This document shows, in pieces, positions 54,201 through 61,853 of a stretch of DNA of 64,000 nucleotides. The translations under genes were made by a program, and so were the position numbers. Below the pieces are notes generated by a model that made no database searches, was not told the origin of the DNA, and worked only from the letters and a program-made list of their open reading frames with translations. Each line of letters starts with the position of its first letter. Position 1 is the stretch's first letter. Origin of the DNA: a virus. Where the stretch lies: the IMG/VR virus record IMGVR_UViG_3300028840_005911, positions 62,001-126,000 of that record; one strand, written 5' to 3'.

Positions 54201-54400
54201 TCTTTCTTCCTCTCACGGACAGCCCTGGCAACAGCGCAGGCCGTGCAGTCACAATCGTCTCTCTTGGCTCTCCTGGACTCTCGGCAGACACGTGATACTA
54301 GGACAGCGTTCTTTACGTTGTCCGGATCCCAGTGCCATCGGTTGTCTACTACAGCGCTTCCATCTGCTTTGAGCTCTACCGAGACCACGGCCTCCTCCAT
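54197..54400 (-). CDS. small Cys-containing protein (67 aa)
   Basis: MEEAVVSVELKADGSAVVDN, then basic CRESRRAKRDDCDCTACAVA. Possible metal site. Abuts both neighbours. Confidence 0.6.
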   Translation of the reverse strand: MEEAVVSVELKADGSAVVDNRWHWDPDNVKNAVLVSRVCRESRRAKRDDCDCTACAVARAVRERKKE

Positions 54401-54871
54401 TTAGTTGGGTTCTACGATTGGTATGGTGTTTCCGCCGACGTTGATGAGAATGGGTTTGTCCCTCCTGATGGGCATAGCCTTCAATATGTCTTCGATTGAT
54501 GTTCCCTCCTCGAAGGTCCAGATCTCCCTGTCATCGAGCTTCTCGATGTTCTCGACATGGTCGGGGAGCTTGGACAGCTTGACAGCCGTCAAGTGGTCAT
54601 AGAGACATTCTACGCTGCAGAACGTGAGCATCGTGTTCTTACTTGTAGGCCCGCCCTCTCCTTCGGAGAGAAAGAACATCTGTGCGCTGTGCGACCCGCA
54701 CTGCAGGCAAACCTGCTCGTTGATGTGCGTGTCCCATAGGTGGTCAACCAGTTCAGTTGCGGTGAGGTTACGCAAGATGTTCGAAGGGTCGTAGTTGCCG
54801 TCTTTGAAGAACAGATCCTGCATATTGAAGGAGACGACCAGGTCGCCGTCCTCTACACGTACTTTTGCCAT
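54401..54871 (-). CDS. hypothetical Cys-containing protein (156 aa)
   Basis: CLQCG and CSVEC in the middle make a likely zinc site (TRASH/MYM-like spacing, FCSVECLYDHL). Acidic flanks. Unknown. Confidence 0.65.
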   Translation of the reverse strand: MAKVRVEDGDLVVSFNMQDLFFKDGNYDPSNILRNLTATELVDHLWDTHINEQVCLQCGSHSAQMFFLSEGEGGPTSKNTMLTFCSVECLYDHLTAVKLSKLPDHVENIEKLDDREIWTFEEGTSIEDILKAMPIRRDKPILINVGGNTIPIVEPN

Positions 54872-54874
54872 TTA

Positions 54875-55264
54875 TCACCTTTTGTTCCAAGGCTTGAACT
54901 TCAAGAGGGTGTGAACGTTGGGGAACTCACCCTCGAAGCAGAACGCCCTGTTATCGATTGATATGAACGCGGCGGGCTTGTGGGTAGGGTACTCAAGGTT
55001 GTTGATGAGGACCGTCGCCTCATCCGCACCGAGCTCCTCGGTAGCCCACTGCTCGATTGCTTTCTTCATCGCAGCGATACCCTGAGGATATCTGGACCTG
55101 CTGCTGAAGATACTCACGTTGAAATGATCGATGGCCTGCCTGAGCCACTGCATCGCACCGGGGACCGGGCCGTCCGGTATCTTGTCCGGGCCTTTCCACC
55201 CACTTGAATAGAGATGGAGTACCCCATCGAAGTCACAGCTCAAGGTAGGCTTTCGGTCAATCAT
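54875..55264 (-). CDS. HAD-superfamily phosphatase-like protein
   Basis: 129 aa. LSCDFDGVLHLYSSGW is HAD motif I with both Asp; FNVSIFSSRSRY supplies the motif II Ser; PAAFISIDNRAFCFEGEFP is motif IV-like with a single Asp pair. A cap domain is absent, as in small phage nucleotidases and 3'-phosphatases. Substrate unknown. Confidence 0.8.
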   Translation of the reverse strand: MIDRKPTLSCDFDGVLHLYSSGWKGPDKIPDGPVPGAMQWLRQAIDHFNVSIFSSRSRYPQGIAAMKKAIEQWATEELGADEATVLINNLEYPTHKPAAFISIDNRAFCFEGEFPNVHTLLKFKPWNKR

Positions 55265-55265
55265 T

Positions 55266-55517
55266 TCATTCTCCTGTTTCGACTTTAATCCCGACGCTGG
55301 CCTTTAGGAAGTAGATGGCCCACCAGCACAGAAAGATGTCCCAGAACTCGAGCATCGGGGCATCTTTCCAGAAGTTGGGGACCATATTCTGCCAAGCGGC
55401 CTGGAACAGGAACGAAGTCACCAGGCTGAGGGCGAATGTGTAGCACAAGGCGACTACGATCATAAACAGCGTCAGCAGGGCTATCGTGAGCCACTTGCCT
55501 ATTACTTCGCCCATCAT
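55266..55517 (-). CDS. two-span membrane protein (83 aa)
   Basis: Helices about 7-38 (LTIALLTLFMIVVALCYTFA) and 55-72 (FWDIFLCWWAIYFLKASV). Size and topology would suit a holin or a small inner-membrane protein, but nothing else supports lysis here. Confidence 0.65.
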   Translation of the reverse strand: MMGEVIGKWLTIALLTLFMIVVALCYTFALSLVTSFLFQAAWQNMVPNFWKDAPMLEFWDIFLCWWAIYFLKASVGIKVETGE

Positions 55518-55651
55518 CGTCTCCTTATTGCGTCGACCAGGTCCAAAGCCATGCCGGCCGGGGCCTTGATAATCCAGGCGGTCAGCTCTTCTAAGAGGAC
55601 CCTCGCCATGGCAGTAAGCATGGCGATGAGGTCGGTGTGTTCGTCGTTCAT
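55514..55651 (-). CDS. 45-residue amphipathic protein
   Basis: MNDEHTDLIAMLTAMARVLL, then ELTAWIIKAPAGMALDLVDA; stop overlaps the next ATG. Moderately hydrophobic helix, perhaps membrane-associated. Confidence 0.6.
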   Translation of the reverse strand: MNDEHTDLIAMLTAMARVLLEELTAWIIKAPAGMALDLVDAIRRR

Positions 55652-56094
55652 TCTATCATCTCTGGGAGCTCAAAGTGCTTTTTGCAGTGCGGGCACTGGA
55701 TATTCTTCCCCGGCATGGGGACCCCTACGTGGCGTGCACCATCCGCATCACAGGACAGAATCCAGATGTCCCCGGGGTCGTCCCCGCTACACTTGAAGGT
55801 GCCGTTCAGAGTGAAGTCCGGCCATTTCTCTCGCATCTTGTCGATGACGAAGTTGACCTGGCCGACCATGTCGTAGCTTTTCTCCGCCCCGTTCCACTTG
55901 ATACCGAGCATGTCCTCGGTCAGCTTGAGATCGATGCCGTACCACTCCGGTTTCCACCCTACGAAGCCCTCAGACCACTCCGGATGCTTACGCCTGTCTT
56001 CTCCAAGGTACTTTTTGAGCTCGACTATCTGGTTGACGGTCGGATCTCCGCTCCCTATGTTCAGGACTCCTGAGAAATTAGTGTTGTATCCCAC
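55648..56094 (-). CDS. conserved phage hypothetical protein with C-terminal ribbon (148 aa)
   Basis: MGYNTNFSGVLNIGSGDP is the opening of a widespread MGYxTxFxG phage family; EDRRKHPEW and the two later strands fit. CPHCKKHF at the end is half a zinc site with an upstream Cys pair (CSGD, LSCDADG). Function unknown in the family. Confidence 0.7.
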   Translation of the reverse strand: MGYNTNFSGVLNIGSGDPTVNQIVELKKYLGEDRRKHPEWSEGFVGWKPEWYGIDLKLTEDMLGIKWNGAEKSYDMVGQVNFVIDKMREKWPDFTLNGTFKCSGDDPGDIWILSCDADGARHVGVPMPGKNIQCPHCKKHFELPEMIE

Positions 56095-56096
56095 TT

Positions 56097-56318
56097 CTAT
56101 ACCTCGTAGGACTCGGCCTTCCTCTCAACTGCCCGGAGGTCTCCAGCGAGCTCCTTCAGGAGCTCTATCCTGTGTTCGTCGGTGTTGAGCCTGATGAAGG
56201 CGGATTTTCTGTTTTCTGCTTTTGTATCGAGTATCGTGGCTAGGGAACCTAGCACTTCCGTCAGGCCGAATCTGCCGGCCAAAGCGTTGAGTTCATGCTC
56301 GAGGACTGTCCACTCCAT
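56097..56318 (-). CDS. helical hypothetical protein (73 aa)
   Basis: MEWTVLEHELNALAGRFGLT; helical, overlaps the 56293 gene by 26 bases. Unknown. Confidence 0.6.
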   Translation of the reverse strand: MEWTVLEHELNALAGRFGLTEVLGSLATILDTKAENRKSAFIRLNTDEHRIELLKELAGDLRAVERKAESYEV

Positions 56319-56727
56319 GTTGTTCTCCTTCTACCTTCAGCTCGAATCTCCCCGTCTCGTGATTAAAGTTGCGGTCCTTCCCCCACGCTGTACATTCTGG
56401 GCACATCTTCCACTTTCCAAAAGAGATGACCGTGGGGCTATCTACGAACGGCTCTCCACACTGCCTGCATAGGAACCTACCGGGTTCTTTCAGAGCCGGT
56501 GGCTCAGAGTCAATGACACCATCATCGGTGATGGGTTTGATCATGAGGCCGGGGGAGAACCCGATCTGTGGGTCGAAAACCAACCTGTAGTCACTATCCC
56601 TGCCTCTCAGAATGACGTCTAAGACACGAACGTGGTCTTTGGCATCACTCAGCACCTCTTCGCTGCTCAAATCCTCTGTGAGCTCAATCTCGAGCCTCAG
56701 GGGCACGGTTACGACTGGATTCTTCAT
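56293..56727 (-). CDS. zinc-ribbon hypothetical protein (144 aa)
   Basis: Start MKNPVVTVPLRLEIELTEDL after GGGAGGAAGAAGC. Beta-rich N-half; FLCRQCGEPF and MCPECTAW form the ribbon. Unknown. Confidence 0.65.
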   Translation of the reverse strand: MKNPVVTVPLRLEIELTEDLSSEEVLSDAKDHVRVLDVILRGRDSDYRLVFDPQIGFSPGLMIKPITDDGVIDSEPPALKEPGRFLCRQCGEPFVDSPTVISFGKWKMCPECTAWGKDRNFNHETGRFELKVEGEQHGVDSPRA

Positions 56728-56915
56728 GCTTCTTCCTCCCTGGGGGGACCGTTGAGGAGGTAGAAAGCCTTCTCGATGCAATCCTGCCTGTCGGGGCAGT
56801 TTGCGCAGTCCCCCTCGTCGAAGTTGGGCTGGACCATCTTGAATGGTCCCATCCTCTCGTCGTTGACCTCGAGATCCTCGTCCGGGTCAAATCTCAGCTG
56901 AATCTCTGGCATCAT
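56724..56915 (-). CDS. small protein with four-Cys cluster (64 aa)
   Basis: Start MMPEIQLRFDPDEDLEVNDE after GGGAGCA. EGDCANCPDRQDCIEKAFY resembles WhiB/Fe-S-like Cys spacing (CxxCxxxxxC), only three Cys. Overlaps the FmdB-like gene by 29 bases. Confidence 0.6.
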   Translation of the reverse strand: MMPEIQLRFDPDEDLEVNDERMGPFKMVQPNFDEGDCANCPDRQDCIEKAFYLLNGPPREEEA

Positions 56916-57108
56916 TGCTCCCTGTCTTGCTGTATCCGTCCTTGGCCCATCCACCTCCAGCGAGCTTGAAGCTGGATAGCGAGATGACCCTGTTCAAGGA
57001 GCCCCCACAGTGGTTGCAGGACAGGCCCTCGTAGGGGTCGTCGGTGATCCTCTGCTCTATCTCCTTGATCTTGGCGCAAGTCAAGCACTGATATTCATAA
57101 GTAGGCAT
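56887..57108 (-). CDS. FmdB-type zinc-ribbon protein
   Basis: 73 aa. MPTYEYQCLTCAKIKEIEQR, CNHCGGSLNRVIS and FKLAGGGWAKDGYSK are the full FmdB-family (CxxC_CxxC_SSSS) pattern. These ribbons are called regulatory but their role is unclear. It heads a unit with its own promoter. Confidence 0.88.
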   Translation of the reverse strand: MPTYEYQCLTCAKIKEIEQRITDDPYEGLSCNHCGGSLNRVISLSSFKLAGGGWAKDGYSKTGSNDARDSAEI

Positions 57109-57120
57109 GGCTACCTCCAG

Positions 57121-57142
57121 GTTACATAGTACTTATCCCAGA
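57121..57142 (-). promoter_or_regulatory. minus phage promoter for the FmdB-like unit
   Basis: Minus strand CTGGGATAAGTACTATGTAAC; GATAAG and TACT depart from consensus, yet spacing to GGAGG and ATG is standard. Confidence 0.5.
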
Positions 57143-57156
57143 ATACCGCTCAAAAT

Positions 57157-57444
57157 TCAAGGTTTTCTGATGAGCTGATAGCAGGATGGTCTCCCAACCC
57201 ACCGTATGAGAACCCAGGTATCGCTCTCCATGTCTTCCGCCAACTTGTCCAGCTTCCGGCCCAGGACCGGGTATTGGACCACCTCGAACCTCTTGATGTT
57301 GAAGACATGGTGCCGGAACATCTGGTTGTTGAACACCCCGGCCTTTACGAGATCTGAGATGGTGACATGCCTAGCCCCGAACTTCTTCCACCACTTTCTG
57401 AAGGTGTCGGTAAATCCGGGAGGAGCACCCTCAAGAGCAGCCAC
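57157..57444 (-). CDS. hypothetical protein (about 96 aa)
   Basis: Start uncertain (GTG at 57444 or 57456, just inside the NrdJ-domain gene). FTDTFRKWWKKFGARHVTIS and WVLIRWVGRPSCYQLIRKP; compact winged-helix-like composition. Unknown. Confidence 0.55.
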   Translation of the reverse strand: MAALEGAPPGFTDTFRKWWKKFGARHVTISDLVKAGVFNNQMFRHHVFNIKRFEVVQYPVLGRKLDKLAEDMESDTWVLIRWVGRPSCYQLIRKP

Positions 57445-58036
57445 TGGTGCCGCCACAGTTCTGGCACCTATAGCACGTCCCGTTACGGACCATAATGCTT
57501 CCACAGGTAACGCAGGTAGGCGCATCCGACTGGACCACGAAGGTAGGTTTCACACCGTTGGACAAGCTTGGAGGAGCCTTGATGTCACTGGGCTTATCCC
57601 CCAAGAACTTGATGCCAAGCCACTTGGCGATGTAGTCGGTCACCGACTTGGCAAAGGCGATATCCTTGTTGTCGGTGTAGCCGCAGGGCTCGAAGCGGGT
57701 ATGCATCATCTTGTCCACGATGCACCGAAGGGGGACACCATGCTGAAGGGAGATAGACACGAGGGTGGCTATGGTATCCATGAGCCCCCGGACCGTGCTG
57801 CCCTCCTTGGACATAGTGATAAAGAGCTCACCGGGGGTGCCGTCTTCGTAGACTCCCACAGTGATATAGACCTTGTGTCCTCCGATAACCACCTTGTGAG
57901 TGACGGCCTTCCGCTCGTCAGGCAGTTTAGATCTAGTTGCTGGAGAAGCCCCTACCTTCTTGGAGGCCTTCTTTGGCTCTGGCTTCTTGGTCTTCTTTTT
58001 TGGCTCTGAAGGCACGGATTGACTGACAGTTTCCAT
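57431..58036 (-). CDS. orphan C-terminal (TSCPD) domain of class II ribonucleotide reductase
   Basis: 201 aa. After a Lys/Pro-rich linker, KVYITVGVYEDGTPGELFIT, STVRGLMDTIATLVSISLQH, LRCIVDKMMHTRFEPCGYT and the end CVTCGSIMVRNGTCYRCQNC match the NrdJ tail, including the redox CxxC arms. The catalytic barrel is not in this window and not in the upstream gene. It may complete a split NrdJ coded elsewhere. Confidence 0.85.
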   Translation of the reverse strand: METVSQSVPSEPKKKTKKPEPKKASKKVGASPATRSKLPDERKAVTHKVVIGGHKVYITVGVYEDGTPGELFITMSKEGSTVRGLMDTIATLVSISLQHGVPLRCIVDKMMHTRFEPCGYTDNKDIAFAKSVTDYIAKWLGIKFLGDKPSDIKAPPSLSNGVKPTFVVQSDAPTCVTCGSIMVRNGTCYRCQNCGGTSGCS

Positions 58037-58147
58037 CTGTTGGTCTCCGGAAAAGGTTTATGGCACTATTTTTCCCACCAGGACAGGTTACACCAGCTAG
58101 GGATGGCCATGCAATCAGAATGATCTTTCCTCCAATGAAATCGGGGA

Positions 58148-58927
58148 TCATGTATCGCCCGCAGCATCCTCGATGACGACATCGTATGTATAGACGCCAA
58201 ACCTATCCATGACCTCTTTGACAGGGTCCGAGAAGTCCATGTCCGTGGTCAACGCTTTGACCGCCGGGAAGAGAAATGGGTAGGTGGAAAACAAGCTACT
58301 GACGATGGCCGGGGTAGCGCCAGTCAGGAACGTGTTCCTAATGTGTTTTGACCAGTCCGTGTAATCTACCGTTGAACTGATACACAGACGGCCAGCGCTA
58401 CCCAGCAGGCTCTTGACCATCTCCCTGTCCGATGAGGTGAGTGAGTCAAGATCGAGCAACAGATTGAACCCGCAGTAGTACCTCGTAGAGAAGTCTACGA
58501 GGTCGTCCACGACCCGCAGCTTCCCCTTCTCAGGAGACTCCTTGAACTCCTCCCTCTCCTCCTCGGTGATATTCAGTATCTTGCTGATCTTCTCGGCGTT
58601 CCTGACCTTGAAGCAGTGACCTGTCACCGACTCTAGATAGTACAGAGCGTGGTAATAGTTACCCAAGATATGTCCGTAGGCTCTGCCGAGCGCGAGGGAC
58701 AATTTATTGACCAGAGCCAGGTCCCTGTCAGAACACCTGTGGACCATTCTTGGTTTGTCCCACAGGTCGGCGCTCACGTCATGCAGATAGTCGGTTTCCG
58801 ACGAGTGTGGAGTCTCTATCTGGATGAGCACGTAGTCCCCGTGGTGTCGTACAGCACGGTACTCCTTCCCCTCCGGGCTGACCAACACATCACCCGGCCT
58901 AATCTCCTTGAACTCCCTTTTCTTCAT
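58148..58927 (-). CDS. hypothetical protein (259 aa)
   Basis: Start MKKREFKEIRPGDVLVSPEG after GGGAGAAGGAAA. N-terminal 45 residues are a small SH3-like barrel (GDVLVSPEGKEYRAVRHHGD); the rest helical with a few aromatic clusters. 111 bases to the next gene hold nothing seen. Confidence 0.6.
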   Translation of the reverse strand: MKKREFKEIRPGDVLVSPEGKEYRAVRHHGDYVLIQIETPHSSETDYLHDVSADLWDKPRMVHRCSDRDLALVNKLSLALGRAYGHILGNYYHALYYLESVTGHCFKVRNAEKISKILNITEEEREEFKESPEKGKLRVVDDLVDFSTRYYCGFNLLLDLDSLTSSDREMVKSLLGSAGRLCISSTVDYTDWSKHIRNTFLTGATPAIVSSLFSTYPFLFPAVKALTTDMDFSDPVKEVMDRFGVYTYDVVIEDAAGDT

Positions 58928-59297
58928 TTTCCTTCTCCCTGATACGCTCATCCAGGAGGTCGTTGATAGTCTCCTCTCGTATGAACTGATCGATGAACGC
59001 CACTTCTCCCATGTCGTTGATCATCTCCCCAACCGCTTCGTTTAGGACTTCCTGATTGATCATGGCCAGGATCTCCTTACCATCGTACTCCTCAAGAACG
59101 ACATCAGCTAGATCGCTGAGCATATCCTGCCTTGAATACTCCCCAACGGTTTCCCACGGGTCTAGCGCCATATTCAGGTGCCAGCTGTCCACCACCTCCT
59201 GTAGGTTGTCCTCCTTGATGAAGTACAGGCGCACCTCGACGCCGTTCACATAGGGACCTATCTCCACCTTTTCGCACTGCACCTTTGCTTCGTACAT
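58899..59297 (-). CDS. acidic hypothetical protein (132 aa)
   Basis: MYEAKVQCEKVEIGPYVNGV, beta-rich start, acidic helical end. SD AGGAGAAGAT. Sits just after a terminator, so it depends on read-through or an unseen promoter. Confidence 0.65.
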   Translation of the reverse strand: MYEAKVQCEKVEIGPYVNGVEVRLYFIKEDNLQEVVDSWHLNMALDPWETVGEYSRQDMLSDLADVVLEEYDGKEILAMINQEVLNEAVGEMINDMGEVAFIDQFIREETINDLLDERIREKENEEKGVQGD

Positions 59298-59311
59298 ATC
59301 TTCTCCTAGCT

Positions 59312-59349
59312 AAAAGGAAGGCGACAGATAATCTGCCGTCTTCCTTTCT
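59312..59349 (-). terminator. terminator after the 59352 gene
   Basis: Minus strand AAAGGAAG-ACGGCAGAT-T-ATCTGTCGC-CTTCCTTTT, long imperfect stem plus T-run. Confidence 0.7.
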
Positions 59350-59351
59350 GC

Positions 59352-60062
59352 TCAGTCGTCCAGGCTACCCACGATGACCTTATTGACACCCTTGAAACGC
59401 CCGATAATCTCCGAGAGCTCGCTGGCCTCGTCCGGGTCATCCAAGAGAACAGCCAGGAAAGTAGAAGCACCTGCCTCACTTGACTCCTTCTTTTCCTTCT
59501 TCGGCTGGCCGAGCACCGCACAGTCTTCGCACCACATGGGGCCTGTCATCAGCTTGTTGGCACCCAACTTCTTGAGACCTTTTCTCGGCACGAGCCTGTG
59601 ACACCTGGCGCATATTATCTTGGCTCCGTCCCCCTCGTTGAACTCTCTGATATACTCCTCGGTCACTTCCCTGATTTTGGGCTTCTTGCTCTTTCTGGGC
59701 GTTCTCTTTTGCGGGGGAGCAGAAGAGAGAGTCTGGGCAACGGTTAGACCTCTCCTGAGCCTGTTGATGATGGTGGTCTTGTGAACACCGACCTCCTCCG
59801 CCCACGCCTCTACCGGGAGAGTGGACCCCCTGTAGGTCAAACAGAGTCGGCCATCCTCATCTGCCGTGGTGTGCGGCACTGACTTACCATATCCAGGCTT
59901 TACCTTCTTCACCGGAGCGGTGAAGGCCTCCTCAACTGACTTGCCCCTCCTGAGTCTGCTGATCAGTGTGGGCATCCCGATGTTCAGGATCTTCGACCAT
60001 TCCTCGATGGTGTTCTTTTGACCGTCGTGCTTGATTACCGTTTCTTTGTTGAACGTAGACAT
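59352..60062 (-). CDS. DNA-binding protein with two HTH-like repeats and zinc ribbon (236 aa)
   Basis: Two copies of a motif found in phage HNH/AP2-associated proteins: TIEEWSKILNIGMPTLISRL and PVEAWAEEVGVHKTTIINRL, each ending LRRGxxVxxxxxxAP. A basic hinge and CARC ... CEDC ribbon follow; C-terminal alpha/beta with VLLDDPDEASEL. Probably sequence-specific DNA binding, no nuclease motif. Own promoter and terminator. Confidence 0.7.
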   Translation of the reverse strand: MSTFNKETVIKHDGQKNTIEEWSKILNIGMPTLISRLRRGKSVEEAFTAPVKKVKPGYGKSVPHTTADEDGRLCLTYRGSTLPVEAWAEEVGVHKTTIINRLRRGLTVAQTLSSAPPQKRTPRKSKKPKIREVTEEYIREFNEGDGAKIICARCHRLVPRKGLKKLGANKLMTGPMWCEDCAVLGQPKKEKKESSEAGASTFLAVLLDDPDEASELSEIIGRFKGVNKVIVGSLDD

Positions 60063-60092
60063 ACCTATCCTCCTTTGGATGTAAGTTCTTCT

Positions 60093-60113
60093 CTCAATGT
60101 TCTTATACCGGAA
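60093..60113 (-). promoter_or_regulatory. minus phage promoter for the 60062 gene
   Basis: Minus strand CCGGTATAAGAACATTGAGAG, full consensus; leader ends CCAAAGGAGGATAGG. Confidence 0.75.
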
Positions 60114-60117
60114 GAAG

Positions 60118-60225
60118 CTAGGCGATTTTCTTGAGCTGGTAGGGCTTGAAGTTGTCTCGTTCCCAAGGCGGGATCTTGGTTCCCCACATCCGATAGCGGA
60201 GGAACAGGTACAGCTTGCGTATCAT
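60118..60225 (-). CDS. 35-residue basic protein
   Basis: ATG overlaps the zincin stop; SD GAGGAGACC. MIRKLYLFLRYRMWGTKIPP then WERDNFKPYQLKKIA. Ends just before the next promoter. Unknown. Confidence 0.55.
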   Translation of the reverse strand: MIRKLYLFLRYRMWGTKIPPWERDNFKPYQLKKIA

Positions 60226-60884
60226 TGGTCTCCTCGTTCTCTCTCGTGCTCGACGTAGAGCTGATTCAATATCGGCTCGAGTCTCCACAACTCTTCGTTC
60301 TCGTGTTTATAGTCAGGTCTCCACTTGCCAGGATCCTTCATCCTGAACCGGAGGGCATTCTCGTCTATGAGGTGGAGGATCTCATGGTAGAAGGCAGACT
60401 TCTCAATGGATCCTTTCCAGTGAACGATGATGGACTTTCTCTTCTGTATGCCGGCCTTCCCTTCGACTGCCCATCCGAGTCCCATGAGGGATATGGGCTC
60501 CTGTCTGAACTCTATGGTACATCCCGACAGGGCGCGCATGATCTCTTCGAAATTGGCTATGTTGGTTCTCCTCGGGAAGTTCTTGAGCAGGAGGAACAGG
60601 GCGTTCTTTATCATCGGCCTCTTGATGACATCTATCCCGTTGGTCCAGACGTAGGCCGGGTAGTCCTCCAGCATGAAGTCCCACCCTCTGGAGTACTGGA
60701 CCAGTACACCGGCGATGCTGATTCCGATCAGGGCCGATAGCACGAATAGCATAATCAGGATCTCGGCTATCTTCCACTCCTGCGGGGTCAAGACAGCGGC
60801 TACGGTTGCAGCCACGGCTATGAGGATTGTGGCACCGAACCACCAGATGTCTCTCCACGGGATGTATCGTTTCTTCTTAGTCAT
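60222..60884 (-). CDS. membrane-anchored zincin candidate (220 aa)
   Basis: Two membrane helices (about 14-33 ATILIAVAATVAAVL and 39-63 IAEILIMLFVLSALIGISIA), then a soluble domain with SAFYHEILHLIDENALRFR: HEILH is the zinc-metallopeptidase HExxH. A third ligand is not obvious. It might cleave an envelope or host protein; no close family recalled. Confidence 0.6.
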   Translation of the reverse strand: MTKKKRYIPWRDIWWFGATILIAVAATVAAVLTPQEWKIAEILIMLFVLSALIGISIAGVLVQYSRGWDFMLEDYPAYVWTNGIDVIKRPMIKNALFLLLKNFPRRTNIANFEEIMRALSGCTIEFRQEPISLMGLGWAVEGKAGIQKRKSIIVHWKGSIEKSAFYHEILHLIDENALRFRMKDPGKWRPDYKHENEELWRLEPILNQLYVEHERERGDQ

Positions 60885-61021
60885 CTCTTTGGCCTCTTCT
60901 TCGCGCTGATCCTATCCATGTACTCCTGGTAGCATTTGTCGCATAGAATGATACCAAAAGGGAAGAGCTTGGTGGCAACTGCCCTCTTGCAACTATGGCA
61001 TATGTGAACTACCTCTCCCAA
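60881..61021 (-). CDS. zinc-ribbon protein (46 aa), TTG start
   Basis: CHSCKRAVATKLFPFGIILC then CDKC, a compact four-Cys ribbon with a basic tail. GGAGG lies 11 bases before the TTG; stop overlaps the 60884 ATG. Confidence 0.6.
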   Translation of the reverse strand: MGEVVHICHSCKRAVATKLFPFGIILCDKCYQEYMDRISAKKRPKR

Positions 61022-61024
61022 ACG

Positions 61025-61708
61025 TCAGTCTACCTCCAGCGATAGAAGCTCGTGGTAGGTGCTGAGGACCTTGTCCACGTAGCCATTACGGCCAGGGTCC
61101 CTGTCCTTGACGAGATCCCAGTCCACCTTGCTAGGCCCGCGATTGTACGCTGCGAGGGCGGTGTCGAGATCCCCGTACCACTCCTCGTAGAACCCGAGAA
61201 CCGTGAGACCGCACTTGATGTTGGTCTCCATGTCGAACAGCGACTTCTCTACCTTCAGGATCTCCGCCCAGCTCGGCATGAGCTGCATAAGGCCTTTCGC
61301 CCCGACCTTCGATACCGCCTTGGGGTTGAAGTGTGACTCCCTGTACATGATGGCCATGATGAGCTCGGGGTCTCGGCTGTACTCCTTGGAGTACTTGACG
61401 ATTGACCTGGACAGCCGCTTGCCGAAGCTGAGGTCTATCTTCTTCAGGTACATGATCTTGAGCAGGACAACCGTCTCCTCGTGATTGTTGGACACACTGT
61501 TCCGGATCACAGATAGTGTGGAGATCACCTGCTTATTCTGTGCAGCGGTTTTGCTACCTTGATGCACGCTGAACAGCACCAGCATACCGAGGGTCAACAG
61601 CACTGGTATCGATACCAGCATTATCAGTGCCGGTTTGCCGATAGAGATGATCTTGACCGGCTCAGGCAGTGGGTTCTCCACCGGTTGTAATTTCTTCGCA
61701 GCAGTCAT
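61025..61708 (-). CDS. membrane-anchored lytic transglycosylase (SLT)
   Basis: 227 aa. Membrane helix about 25-48 (ALIMLVSIPVLLTLGMLVLF), then a goose-lysozyme/SLT domain: YRESHFNPKAVSKVGAKGLM with catalytic Glu, LMQLMPSWA, LDTALAAYNRGPSKV. Cleaves the glycan strand of peptidoglycan. The anchor suggests a role at the inner membrane, possibly DNA entry or lysis. Different strand unit from the amidase. Confidence 0.88.
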   Translation of the reverse strand: MTAAKKLQPVENPLPEPVKIISIGKPALIMLVSIPVLLTLGMLVLFSVHQGSKTAAQNKQVISTLSVIRNSVSNNHEETVVLLKIMYLKKIDLSFGKRLSRSIVKYSKEYSRDPELIMAIMYRESHFNPKAVSKVGAKGLMQLMPSWAEILKVEKSLFDMETNIKCGLTVLGFYEEWYGDLDTALAAYNRGPSKVDWDLVKDRDPGRNGYVDKVLSTYHELLSLEVD

Positions 61709-61853
61709 CGGTTATTTCCTCCGTATAATTTTGCACGAACAATCGGGCGTCTGCCACATCTTTGATCTCCTGGGAGGTCCATTCCTCACGCTCTATGCCG
61801 ACCAGGCATAGGAGATTCCTGATGTGCTTAACCGCTGATTTGATCTCCTTCAT
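61662..61853 (-). CDS. small helical protein (63 aa)
   Basis: MKEIKSAVKHIRNLLCLVGI; CC pair near the end; its last 47 bases overlap the transglycosylase start. Unknown. Confidence 0.6.
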   Translation of the reverse strand: MKEIKSAVKHIRNLLCLVGIEREEWTSQEIKDVADARLFVQNYTEEITDDCCEEITTGGEPTA

